From assembly GCA_016712345.1 (NCBI GenBank), contig JADJRH010000011.1, forward strand, positions 806,001 through 870,000: DNA of 64,000 nt. Direction: 5' to 3'. Of the stretch, positions 47,470 to 54,912 are shown one piece after another (position 1 is the stretch's first letter; the number at the start of each line of letters is the position of its first letter). A program made the position numbers and the translations under genes. The notes beneath the pieces were generated by a model. That model was not told the origin of the DNA. It saw only the letters and a program-made list of their open reading frames with translations, and did not search any database. Origin of the DNA: Polyangiaceae bacterium. Lineage in GTDB: Bacteria; Myxococcota_A; Polyangia; Polyangiales; Polyangiaceae.

Positions 47470-48201
47470 TCATGAGCGGGACGCATTGTGCCCCGCCGCG
47501 AGCGGCTTTTGGGCCACCGCAAAAAGCGAAAGGCCGAAATACGGTCGGGTGATGCGATCGACCATTTTGATAGCCGGAAGCAGCGTTTCAAACAGTTGAA
47601 TTTGACCTGCCGGCGGCGTGACCCGGCGAAGGACAACGCCGTTCCAAAACCACCCGGCCATGGCCGGCGCGTTGAAATACCAAAGGGAAAGGGTGGATAG
47701 TCCCGCCTTTTCAACGGCGCGCGAGAGCGACTCTTTGGTGTACCTTCTGTGATGGCCCACGGCCGAATCCATGGCACCGAAAAGCCACTCAAACGCGGGG
47801 ACTTTGAGGATGAGTTTGCCGCCGGGTTGAAGGGCTGCCGCGAGCGATGTGAGCACCCCCGATTCGTCCGCGAGGTGTTCGAGCACGTCGAGAAGGATCA
47901 CCGTGTCAAACGCCGAAGACCAGCTTTGCTGTGTCACGTCGCCGCAGGACACAGTGACGTTGGGCATGTGTACACATGCCTTTTGCGCGGCGGAGACGAA
48001 CTCCGCGTCGATATCCATGGCCGTTACACGCGCTCCTGACTGACCGAGAAGCGCTGTGTACGTTCCGTGTCCGCACCCCACTTCAAGCACGTTGCGGCCC
48101 ACGTGCGAGGCCATTTCTTCAAACACCCAGACGTTCCATTTGTTGGCTCGATCGAGGTGTTCGAGCCAAAAACTCTGGGGGCGCGGTTCAGTTCCGGTCA
48201 C
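47470..48201 (-). CDS. Class I SAM-dependent methyltransferase
   Basis: The product shows SAM motif I (NVLEVGCGHGTYTALLG), an acidic loop (VTAMDIDAEFV), and DTVILLDVLEHLADES plus LQPGGKLILKVPAFEWLFGAMD, typical of the Methyltransf_11/23 group acting on glycans or lipids. The frame runs to 48573, but that part overlaps the divergent ligase gene and lacks family features. GTG 48201 (VTGTEPRPQSFWLEHLDRA) is my best start, giving 243 residues, without a clear ribosome-binding site. A role in modifying the glycan made by the neighbouring genes is inferred. Confidence 0.82.
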   Translation of the reverse strand: MTGTEPRPQSFWLEHLDRANKWNVWVFEEMASHVGRNVLEVGCGHGTYTALLGQSGARVTAMDIDAEFVSAAQKACVHMPNVTVSCGDVTQQSWSSAFDTVILLDVLEHLADESGVLTSLAAALQPGGKLILKVPAFEWLFGAMDSAVGHHRRYTKESLSRAVEKAGLSTLSLWYFNAPAMAGWFWNGVVLRRVTPPAGQIQLFETLLPAIKMVDRITRPYFGLSLFAVAQKPLAAGHNASRS

Positions 48202-48312
48202 GCGGGGAAGCTCGCACGGAAAAGGGTTTTCGGCAATGAGAGAACCGCCGTGGCGGAGCTGGTCAGAAAAAAGTGATTGCGAGGCCGGCGGGAGTCGAGA
48301 GAAAAGAGTCGC

Positions 48313-49662
48313 ATGACTTTGAGCGGCCAGAGGCCCTTGGTGATTGCTTTTGCAGTGCTGGCCGCAAGCCTTCCATTTGCGCGGCCGCCTGTATTCAAAA
48401 TCGGCGCGGCACCGGTTCAGCTGGACGATCTGCTGATCGGCGTTGTGATGGTGTGGTCGGTGGTGACCATTTTTCGAAAGCGCGTCGAGTGGCGTTTTCG
48501 AGTGGATGGGCTCCTCGCAACAAGTCTTGCTTTCTTGTTGGCGCTTCTTGTATCGGCGCTGCTGGGTAAACAAATCCCCTTACAAAAAAGCCTGATCAAG
48601 CTCGCCGCGTTTTCAGCATTTATTCTTCTACCCTCGGCGTCGCAGTATGTTCTGCGAACAGAACAAGATCTTGTAACCGTGGTTCGCGGTTGGCTCATCG
48701 GTTCAATCTCGTCGGTGACCGTGGGGGTAGCCGGTGTTGTGGGCTTCTACGTGGACAGGCCCGGGGTTGGAAAAATGCTCGCCTGTTCCACGTACGGCCT
48801 CTTGCCTTCAGGTAACTACCCACGGCTATGCGCGGCGTTTCTCAACCCAAATATGCATGCCAACTATCTGACTGTGTCGCTGGCGTTGGCGCTTTCATGC
48901 GGTGCGGCGATTGCTCCCACGTGGGTTGTATTTGGGCTGATTGGTATTGGCTCCATGGTGGCGGCGTTCACCCTTTCGGCGGGTATGGGAGGTTTTGCGC
49001 TTGCGGGGGCTGTGAGCTTTTTGGCCTTTTTAGAAGCCAAAAAACGCGCGCCGAAAGCGTTTAAGATCGCTGTGTACACAGCAGCGGGGCTCGCGGCGGT
49101 GTTTTTTGCACTCACCATGATCGCCGATTGGGTGCCGGCCGGTGACGGTCAGGTTCGAGTGGGGGAGCGTGACATTCACTTTTGGGCGAGCGCTCGGCCA
49201 AAGCTGTGGGCGGGAGCCCTCAAGACATGGGTAGATCATCCGCTTGTAGGGTTGGGGTATGGTTCTGACGTTTCGTTTCAAACCGATCCAAAAGTGCTCT
49301 TTTCGCCGGATCAAATCAAAGCGCTTAATGGTAGACCCTTTGAGGGTAAGTTTATGGAGGCGCATAACCTGTGGCTCAACGTGGGTGCCCAATCGGGGCT
49401 GATTGGGTTTGGTTTGTTCGTGGCGCTGGTGGTTCAGTTGATGTCAGGTGTGCCTGCGATGTTGCGCACATCCAAAGAGGGTAAAAAGCTGCCTCTGCTT
49501 CCTGACGGCGTATTTGCAGCCGTGGTGGGCGCGCTCGCTTACCACGGCATTTTTGGTGGGTTTGAAGAGGCGAGGCACACGTGGGTACTGCTTGCGCTGC
49601 TCACCGCAACAAAGCGCGTTTGGTTGAACTCCGCGTCGCCCAGCGAAGCCGGCAGAGGGTAA
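48313..49662 (+). CDS. O-antigen ligase/polymerase family membrane protein
   Basis: ATG 48313 (MTLSGQRPLVIAFAVLAAS) gives 449 residues with about ten TM helices. The Wzy_C/O-antigen ligase pattern is present: a large loop with PKLWAGALKTWVDHPLVGLGYG followed by EAHNLWLNVGAQSGLIG. Such proteins polymerise or ligate polysaccharide repeat units on the periplasmic face. It is divergent from the methyltransferase, with which it shares a short promoter region, and sits at the end of a small glycan cluster. Confidence 0.88.
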   Translation: MTLSGQRPLVIAFAVLAASLPFARPPVFKIGAAPVQLDDLLIGVVMVWSVVTIFRKRVEWRFRVDGLLATSLAFLLALLVSALLGKQIPLQKSLIKLAAFSAFILLPSASQYVLRTEQDLVTVVRGWLIGSISSVTVGVAGVVGFYVDRPGVGKMLACSTYGLLPSGNYPRLCAAFLNPNMHANYLTVSLALALSCGAAIAPTWVVFGLIGIGSMVAAFTLSAGMGGFALAGAVSFLAFLEAKKRAPKAFKIAVYTAAGLAAVFFALTMIADWVPAGDGQVRVGERDIHFWASARPKLWAGALKTWVDHPLVGLGYGSDVSFQTDPKVLFSPDQIKALNGRPFEGKFMEAHNLWLNVGAQSGLIGFGLFVALVVQLMSGVPAMLRTSKEGKKLPLLPDGVFAAVVGALAYHGIFGGFEEARHTWVLLALLTATKRVWLNSASPSEAGRG

Positions 49663-49719
49663 CGTCAGGCGCCTCGCAATGACCAGAAATGCCCTGCCAC
49701 CTGACACGTCGTAATCAAC

Positions 49720-50032
49720 ACGGAGTTCCCCAGCGGCGCATGCGCCTCATTCGAACGGCGAGTAACTCGTTGCGGTTGAGTTGTCGATGCAGCAGAAAAG
49801 AGCCCGTTCTGGGAGGTCCGGCGACTTGAGATGTCCATCACGTCGCCATCCACCGGTCTCGCCGGTCTCTCGTTTTCGTCGTGGCTGCGCTCGCCACAGA
49901 ACTCCATCTGGAGAACCCGACGCGCCACGCTGTTCGCTTTTCCGCTTGGCGACGGGCAAGGGTGTCCCAAACGTCTCGACAAGACTGGATCCGTGCCTTG
50001 CAGAACGTTCCGCTAAAGGGAAGTTACCTAGG
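49720..50032. repeat. ~312-bp island repeat, copy R1
   Basis: This copy runs from ACGGAGTTCCCCAGCGG to AGGGAAGTTACCTAGG. It is the reverse complement of copies R2 (52489-52800) and R3 (59145-59458), differing at only one or two positions seen by eye. It contains inner inverted words (GAGACCGGTGG/CCACCGGTCTC) and potential open frames that are conserved only because the DNA is. I see no transposase, so it is probably a non-autonomous element or a recently copied spacer. Confidence 0.9.
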
Positions 50033-50477
50033 AGTTTTGCGGGAGCGCGCTTCGCGGCTCCATTCGACCGGGAGGTAACTAGGTTTGGCGGCTGGGGATG
50101 TACACAACGTTATTCCACCGGTCTCGCCGGCCTCCGCCGGTTGCAACGGAGCGAGTGACCGATCGCGTTGAGCGATGAATGGGGGGACCGCCATGTTTGA
50201 GCGGTGGCGTGGGGTGGGGGCCCCACGACCCGCGAGTCGGGTGGGCCCCATTCAGAGCGAATACGCGATCGGTCAGGAAGCGACCTTCTCGTTTTCGTGG
50301 TGGGTCGCATTGGACTTGAACCACACCATGCCGAGCCTGGATCGCCACGCTTTTCGCTTTCTCGCTCGGCACCGGCCTCGGTGTCTTGGACGTTTTGCCG
50401 AGCCTGTGGCCGGGCTTCGCATCAGCGTTTGGCCGAAGGACCGTCAGTTACCCAGGATGCACGGAGATCACGGAGAT
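50033..50477. other. Repeat-rich spacer with no gene
   Basis: The first part (GGGAGCGCGCTTCGCGGCTCC) matches sequence near 58890. A hairpin element occupies 50157-50274 (GACCGATCGCGT arms). The stretch 50290-50420 resembles a degenerate, GC-matched version of the island repeat (CTCGTTTTCGT, CACGCTTTTCGC, TTGGACGTTTTG). No tRNA or CDS is supported. The final 40 bp before the next gene include ACGGAGATCACGGAG. Confidence 0.6.
50157..50274. repeat. 118-bp imperfect hairpin element
   Basis: GACCGATCGCGTT...GAATGGGG at the left pairs with CCCCATTC...ACGCGATCGGTC at the right, with the middle rich in GGGG/CCCC. Likely a small inverted-repeat element, perhaps related to the other hairpins in this island. 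Confidence 0.55.
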
Positions 50478-51704
50478 TCAGTTGATCCAAAAAAGATAAC
50501 GCAGTTTGCGAGACAATTTTTCATCTTCGCGATCGATCTCCCCTTTCATTCGCATCAGGCGCTTTGTCAGTGGGGAGGGCTTCATGTTGGTTGTGTAATA
50601 CGACCCGAACACCGACTTGAGGGCGCCGTCGATGTCGCGTTCACGATCAAGCCTGTCCAGATCTTTGATGTGAAGAACAATGTCTTTGGCGTCGGCGAAC
50701 ATCTGTCCAATATCGATGTAGCCGCGGGGTATAACTTTGGTTTCTTCATCGGCGAGGGCAAAAACGTCGGCGACGGCAAGGCCCTCATCGCCGCCAACGA
50801 GGCGTGTCAGATCGCTTACCACACCTTCCCATGTGGAGTAGAGAGCGTGATCCATGGGTAGAGGCATGGGGTGATTTTTCTGACGCGGATTGGGTACCCA
50901 TTCTCGATCGTCGTCGGGTTCTGCCAGGTAGAGCTTTCGTGAAAGCTCAGATTGGGCAAGCCCTTCAAGGATGCGCGTTTTTGCCTGCTCAATGCGCTCG
51001 GGGTGAATTAGCTTGATGACAATTTTGTCGGGTAGATCGCGCCGCCGCGCAAAACTCAACCCCACCGAAGTCCAATCGTAGGCGAGTAGAACGTTGAGCG
51101 CCGCGCGTTGGAAGGCGACAAATGCTCTTGCCCACGCGACGTCGCCGTCGTCGAACCGGAAGGTGGGTTTGCGCCGAGGATCACCTTCGGGGATTTCTGT
51201 GCCGTTTTCATCTTCTTCAATTTGGGGGAGGAGTCTGTCACGCTCGTCGAGTCTTCCATTGCCGTTCCAGTCAACCTCCCAGCAGGCGACACACAGCTCT
51301 ATACTGACGCCTTTGTGCGCTGCGGTGACGGCGAGATCTTTTTCAACAAGAGCAAGTTCACTTTCGGCGTCGGCGAGGGTTGAGGCGAGGTATTTTTGAT
51401 TGATATTTCCACTTTCAAGGCCGCCGACAACAATGGTGCGGCCGTCGAGATAGAGTTGGTGCGCGGTTTTCTTATACCGAACAACGGCGCCGACGAGGTG
51501 GGTATACGGGTCGGTTGAGTCTTTTGAGTTTTTGACTTGACTATACCGTTCTGCATCGTCAAATCGGCCGTCTTTTAGGGCGGATATTGCAAGAGCTGCG
51601 CTCTGATCGGGTGGGTCGGCCGAGGTGAGCGGTGGAACAACAACCGCCGAGTCGGCCGTCACGTTGATACAGCCCATAAGCGCGATACACGAGGTCCATA
51701 CCAT
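50478..51704 (-). CDS. Hypothetical lipoprotein with EF-hand/dockerin-like site
   Basis: ATG 51704 gives 408 residues with a lipobox (WTSCIALMGCINV). The N-terminal 100 residues have TPR-like helical texture (AISALKDGRFDDAERYSQV). A loop DWNGNGRLDERDRLL has the D-x-N-x-N-x-x-x-D spacing of EF-hand or dockerin calcium sites. The rest is acidic and helical. I do not recognise the family; similar lipoproteins are common in Myxococcota. A 264-bp inverted-repeat element lies only 15 bp upstream of the start, and flanking copies R1 and R2 of the island repeat bracket the gene. Confidence 0.8.
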   Translation of the reverse strand: MVWTSCIALMGCINVTADSAVVVPPLTSADPPDQSAALAISALKDGRFDDAERYSQVKNSKDSTDPYTHLVGAVVRYKKTAHQLYLDGRTIVVGGLESGNINQKYLASTLADAESELALVEKDLAVTAAHKGVSIELCVACWEVDWNGNGRLDERDRLLPQIEEDENGTEIPEGDPRRKPTFRFDDGDVAWARAFVAFQRAALNVLLAYDWTSVGLSFARRRDLPDKIVIKLIHPERIEQAKTRILEGLAQSELSRKLYLAEPDDDREWVPNPRQKNHPMPLPMDHALYSTWEGVVSDLTRLVGGDEGLAVADVFALADEETKVIPRGYIDIGQMFADAKDIVLHIKDLDRLDRERDIDGALKSVFGSYYTTNMKPSPLTKRLMRMKGEIDREDEKLSRKLRYLFWIN

Positions 51705-51719
51705 CCACGGGCGGTTAGC

Positions 51720-51983
51720 ACTACCGTGGCAGGTTGTTCGGATGGAGGCATGTGGCGAGCGCGGCGAGGCAAAACGGGAGTGTACTCGGCCCCTCGCCCC
51801 TCCGGGGCTTGTGGCCTGTGTGGGCTCGGTGCCATTGCTATCGCAATGGCTCGTTCGCCACGGCGAGACCGGCGGATGGTCCGTTGCCCGTGTCGGTTGC
51901 CGCGGTGCGCTCCCGGATGCCTCCTCCCGGACGACCAGAGCTGTCGGGGAAATGGCCTTGGGAAAACGACCTGCCACAGTAGT
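51720..51983. mobile_element. 264-bp MITE-like inverted-repeat element
   Basis: The ends ACTACCGTGGCAGGTTGTT (51720-51738) and AACGACCTGCCACAGTAGT (51965-51983) are complementary at 17 of 19 positions. The interior has no transposase-sized ORF. TTAG occurs next to both ends and may be a target duplication. A miniature inverted-repeat element is the simplest reading; the family is not recognised. Confidence 0.5.
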
Positions 51984-52321
51984 ATTAGAAAGGGGCACGG
52001 GAAACCTTCCTTTGAGAAAAGTTGAGGGCAAACCCCGGCTCTCTCCTCCGGGCCGATCGGCGCCGGGAAGAAGTGAATTTCGGGTGTTCACCCCTCACTC
52101 AGCAAAAGTGTTGCCGTGAGCGCGGAGGGGTGTTCGTAACGAAAATTCCGTAAATTCAGAACTGTCGAATTGTTGGCTGCGAACGGCTCTACTCAAAGCG
52201 GCGCCACACCCATTGCGCGCGAGAAAATCTTCAGCCTGCGTTCGTCGGCCTCCACGACTCAGAGCGACAGCTGACGCGTTATGCCGAGACCTGAAGCGTT
52301 TGGGTGACTGAAAGGTCGTAA

Positions 52322-52485
52322 TCAACACGGAGTCACGGTGGACACAGAGGTTCACGGAGTTTTCCTGTTTCTGTGGCTGCAATGGGTACACATCACAACG
52401 ATCCCAAGCCAGGATCCAGAGCGCTGTGCGAGCCTCTTGCAGCCAAAATACAAAAAAACTCCGTGGATCTCCGTGATCTCCGTGG
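52322..52485. repeat. Hairpin element of CACGGAG type beside repeat R2
   Basis: The left arm carries repeated CACGGAG-like words and GTGGCTGCAA; the right arm has TTGCAGCC then CTCCGTGGATCTCCGTG. The two arms are imperfect reverse complements, giving a fold of about 160 bp. A parallel element precedes R3 at 58980-59144. Confidence 0.6.
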
Positions 52486-52488
52486 CTC

Positions 52489-52800
52489 CTAGGTAACTTC
52501 CCTTTAGCGGAACGTTCTGCAAGGCACGGATCCAGTCTTGTCGAGACGTTTGGGACACCCTTGCCCGTCGCCAAGCGGAAAAGCGAACAGCGTGGCGCGT
52601 CGGGTTCTCCAGATGGAGTTCTGTGGCGAGCGCAGCCACGACGAAAACGAGAGACCGGCGAGACCGGTGGATGGCGACCTGATGGACATCTCAAGTCGCC
52701 GGACCTCCCAGAACGGGCTCTTTTCTGCTGCATCGACAACTCAACCGCAACGAGTTACTCGCCGTTCGAATGAGGCGCATGCGCCGCTGGGGAACTCCGT
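52489..52800. repeat. ~312-bp island repeat, copy R2
   Basis: From CTAGGTAACTTCCC to GGGGAACTCCGT. It is in direct orientation to R3 with two substitutions seen (GACCTGATGGACATC here, GACGTGATGGACACC in R3), and inverted relative to R1. It ends 31 bp before the stop of the retron RT gene, so it marks the left edge of the retron cassette. Confidence 0.9.
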
Positions 52801-52830
52801 GTTGAATACGACGTGTCAGGTGGCGGGGCG

Positions 52831-54576
52831 TTATTTGGGGAGGGAGTTGAGCGCTTGGAGCAGCGGTGCGGCCTTGTCGGGGGCGACCATGTGGAGGTAG
52901 GCGAGGTGGCCGCGAATGTGAGCTTCAAAGTGGGGGATGTTTTCGCGATTTTGGGCTTCTAGTCCGGTTTTTTGGGCTGCGTGCAAAATCGCTCGGAGGC
53001 GGCGGATGTGCTTTCGATCGAGGCCGAGTTTTTGATTGACCACAATCCCGGTGACCAGCTGTTGATGTTGGCGGCGCTGAACGCGACCCTTGTCAGGGTG
53101 CAGGGTAAACCCTTCTTCTGCCAGAATGTGGCGTACGCGGGCCATGAGCATTCCAATTTCTGCCCGTTTTCCTTCCGGCGCGGAAAAGGTGAGATCGTCG
53201 GCGTATCGAGTGTACACAAAGCCGTGTTTTTTGCTCATCCCCACAAATCGCCTGTCGAGCTTGCGGGCGACCTGATTGGACAGCGCCGGACTTGTACAGG
53301 CGCCCTGCGGGCAGGCCCGTGGGCCAACGGCTGCCCACAACGTTTGACCTTCAAACGACGTTTCTACCCTGGGAGCTTCTGTACAGAGCAGGGCAAAAAT
53401 CGTTGCCACGGCCGGCGAATATCCCAGTTTTTGAAAAACACCTCGAACCCTGACAAAGGTGATTGTTGGGAAGAAGTCTTTGACATCCAGGTTGATGACA
53501 ACGTCTTTGCCAACGTGGGGGGCGGCGCAGGTGACTGTGGAGCGATTGGGGATAAACCCGTGGGCCGCGTCTTCGGTGGGTAGTTTTTGAAGGATGTGGG
53601 TGAAGATCCACTCTTGCGCTTTGGCGAGTTCAGGTTGAGGCGCGGCGATTTTGCGCGTGCCGCCAGACCTCTTTGGAATTTCAAAATATCGGTAATGAGG
53701 CTTTTCTGTGGCTTCTGAGTGGAAGCAAAGCCACCTCAACTTGCCGATGGGTAGATTGAGCGCTCGCGCCACGTCTGCGGGAGTGGAGAGAATGGGTAGA
53801 CCGCGACTTTCAAGCGTTTCGAGATGGGACCGGCGATCGTGGAGTAAGTGGGAAACGCCGGCGCCGAGGTACACAATGTCTTCAGCCTTGCGGCGCGCGA
53901 TCTCCTCTTTTATGCGGGCTTTTCGAGCTTCACTCTCCGCTTTTTTCTGCGCCTTTTTGGCTTCACGCTCGGCTCGTCGCGCGGCGAGCGCCTCTTCCAC
54001 ACTGCGCGCCGCCAGAATCTGCGCCATTTTGGCGGCTTCACGGTGGGTAAGCCATTGGTCACCGATGCGGTGAATTTCTGTAATTTGGTCGGGCGTGAGG
54101 AGGCCGCGAAGAATTAGCCCGCGATCGATGATCGCCGTGCGTTCGTCATTCTGAGGGGGGATTGTATCGGTTCGACCGATCCATGCGGTTTGATAGGGGT
54201 TGATTTTGATCGCACGCTTGCGCAGTTCTTGAGCCGAAAGGCCGAGAATTTCAGCGGCAAGCGGATCTTCAGGTTGGGGTTTGGGTGGGGGTGGTGCGGC
54301 CGCCTGAATCGGCGGCGCCTGACCCGCGGAAGGTTTGGTGGAACGGGGAGGTGGAATGTTGGCGCCGGCGCGCTGTGGAGGGCTTGGATTGCCTTTGGGG
54401 GTTGCGGCGGCACCGGCCGGAGGTTCCGCGCTTTTTTGGGTAGGCGGCGGAACACTCTGGGTTGTTGGGCGCGCTTTTGCGGGCGGATTGGGCGGCGGCG
54501 CGTTGTCGCCTTGTTGATTTTCATCGGGGTCGCCCTCGCCGCCGAGAAATTTTTTGACCTTATCCCAGAAGCCCAC
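52831..54576 (-). CDS. Retron reverse transcriptase
   Basis: The 581-residue product starts GTG 54576, preceded by GGAGG with a 6-nt spacer. Residues 1-110 are Pro/Ala-rich, 190-235 form an Arg/Lys/Ala coiled coil, and the RT core spans about 290-520. It has LDVKDFFPTI (Asp364/367), a CAAPH version of the retron X motif, CPQGACTSPALSN, YTRYADDLTFS (catalytic Asp460/461) and the retron-specific VTG (508-510). These are the hallmarks of retron RTs; the long N-terminal extension recalls the myxobacterial group (such as Mx162 RT). An msr-msd RNA lies directly upstream. It would make msDNA from that RNA. No fused effector domain is seen. Confidence 0.93.
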   Translation of the reverse strand: MGFWDKVKKFLGGEGDPDENQQGDNAPPPNPPAKARPTTQSVPPPTQKSAEPPAGAAATPKGNPSPPQRAGANIPPPRSTKPSAGQAPPIQAAAPPPPKPQPEDPLAAEILGLSAQELRKRAIKINPYQTAWIGRTDTIPPQNDERTAIIDRGLILRGLLTPDQITEIHRIGDQWLTHREAAKMAQILAARSVEEALAARRAEREAKKAQKKAESEARKARIKEEIARRKAEDIVYLGAGVSHLLHDRRSHLETLESRGLPILSTPADVARALNLPIGKLRWLCFHSEATEKPHYRYFEIPKRSGGTRKIAAPQPELAKAQEWIFTHILQKLPTEDAAHGFIPNRSTVTCAAPHVGKDVVINLDVKDFFPTITFVRVRGVFQKLGYSPAVATIFALLCTEAPRVETSFEGQTLWAAVGPRACPQGACTSPALSNQVARKLDRRFVGMSKKHGFVYTRYADDLTFSAPEGKRAEIGMLMARVRHILAEEGFTLHPDKGRVQRRQHQQLVTGIVVNQKLGLDRKHIRRLRAILHAAQKTGLEAQNRENIPHFEAHIRGHLAYLHMVAPDKAAPLLQALNSLPK

Positions 54577-54582
54577 TTGAAA

Positions 54583-54587
54583 CCTCC
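54583..54587 (-). promoter_or_regulatory. Shine-Dalgarno of retron RT
   Basis: GGAGG on the minus strand lies 6 nt ahead of GTG 54576. It fixes the unusual GTG start and lies just after the 3' end of the a2 arm, so msr-msd and RT can share a transcript. Confidence 0.7.
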
Positions 54588-54618
54588 GGGTAATGTTGGT
54601 TGTGACCCTGGGTTCTTA

Positions 54619-54852
54619 CCCTTGAAGGAACTTCGATCCCCCGACGACTTCCCGAGGACCACGCCCGATCACGAAGGCACCCGACCACCTCTCGTACGGA
54701 GAGACGACTCGGCGTCTCCCCTGAGTGCACGTACGAGAGGTGGTCTGGGTGCCAAAAAGAATATCGGGCGAGGGTACGCATGGTAGACGAACGGCCGCCG
54801 CGACGGAACATCGCGGCTGGATGGACTCGGGGGATCGAAGCTCCTTGAAAGG
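54619..54852 (-). ncRNA. Retron msr-msd RNA
   Basis: On the minus strand the a1 arm (54852-54827, CAAGGAGCTTCGATCCCCCGA) pairs with a2 (54644-54619, TCGGGGGATCGAAGTTCCTT) with one G-U and a few end changes, giving over 18 pairs. Just inside a1 comes CCAGCC, whose G (54817) matches the branch guanosine of the conserved AGC, followed by a perfect 6-bp msr hairpin CCGCGA/TCGCGG with a 7-nt loop (54816-54798). The msd contains a 23-bp stem with one bulge (54683-54698 with 54730-54745, extended by GGGTGCC/GGCACCC), an outer 8-bp stem (54662-54669 with 54763-54770) and an apical hairpin. It lies 60 bp after the SWIM gene and 43 bp before RT. Exact msDNA ends cannot be fixed from sequence. Confidence 0.88.
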
Positions 54853-54912
54853 TAAAAACACGCGTTGACAGGTTTGGGTAGAGATTTTTGCGTACACATT
54901 GGAGGAAGGTTG

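Larger units (their letters stand above)
51705..52488. other. Spacer with inverted-repeat and hairpin elements, no gene
   Basis: Besides the elements listed separately, this 784-bp stretch has no supported gene. The open frame that continues upstream from the lipoprotein start to 52091 has unlike composition and no family features, so I treat it as non-coding. Confidence 0.6.

Noticed and set aside
49781..50158. Open reading frames inside the 312-bp repeats, including the same frames in R2 and R3
   Set aside because: All six frames stay open because the DNA is conserved; no start signals, no family features, and different frames look equally protein-like.
50290..50330. tRNA-like 3' end (GGTTCAAGTCC...CCACCA on the minus strand)
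   Set aside because: The T-arm-like sequence has no matching acceptor 5' strand, D-arm or anticodon arm within 75-90 nt, and the T-stem does not pair.
51705..52091. N-terminal extension of the lipoprotein frame at 50478-51704
   Set aside because: Composition unlike a protein, passes through an inverted-repeat element, and a good lipoprotein signal starts at 51704.
52831..54852. RT as a group II intron or diversity-generating element
   Set aside because: No maturase X/endonuclease domain, no intron domain V, and no template/variable repeat pair; VTG motif and msr-msd point to a retron.
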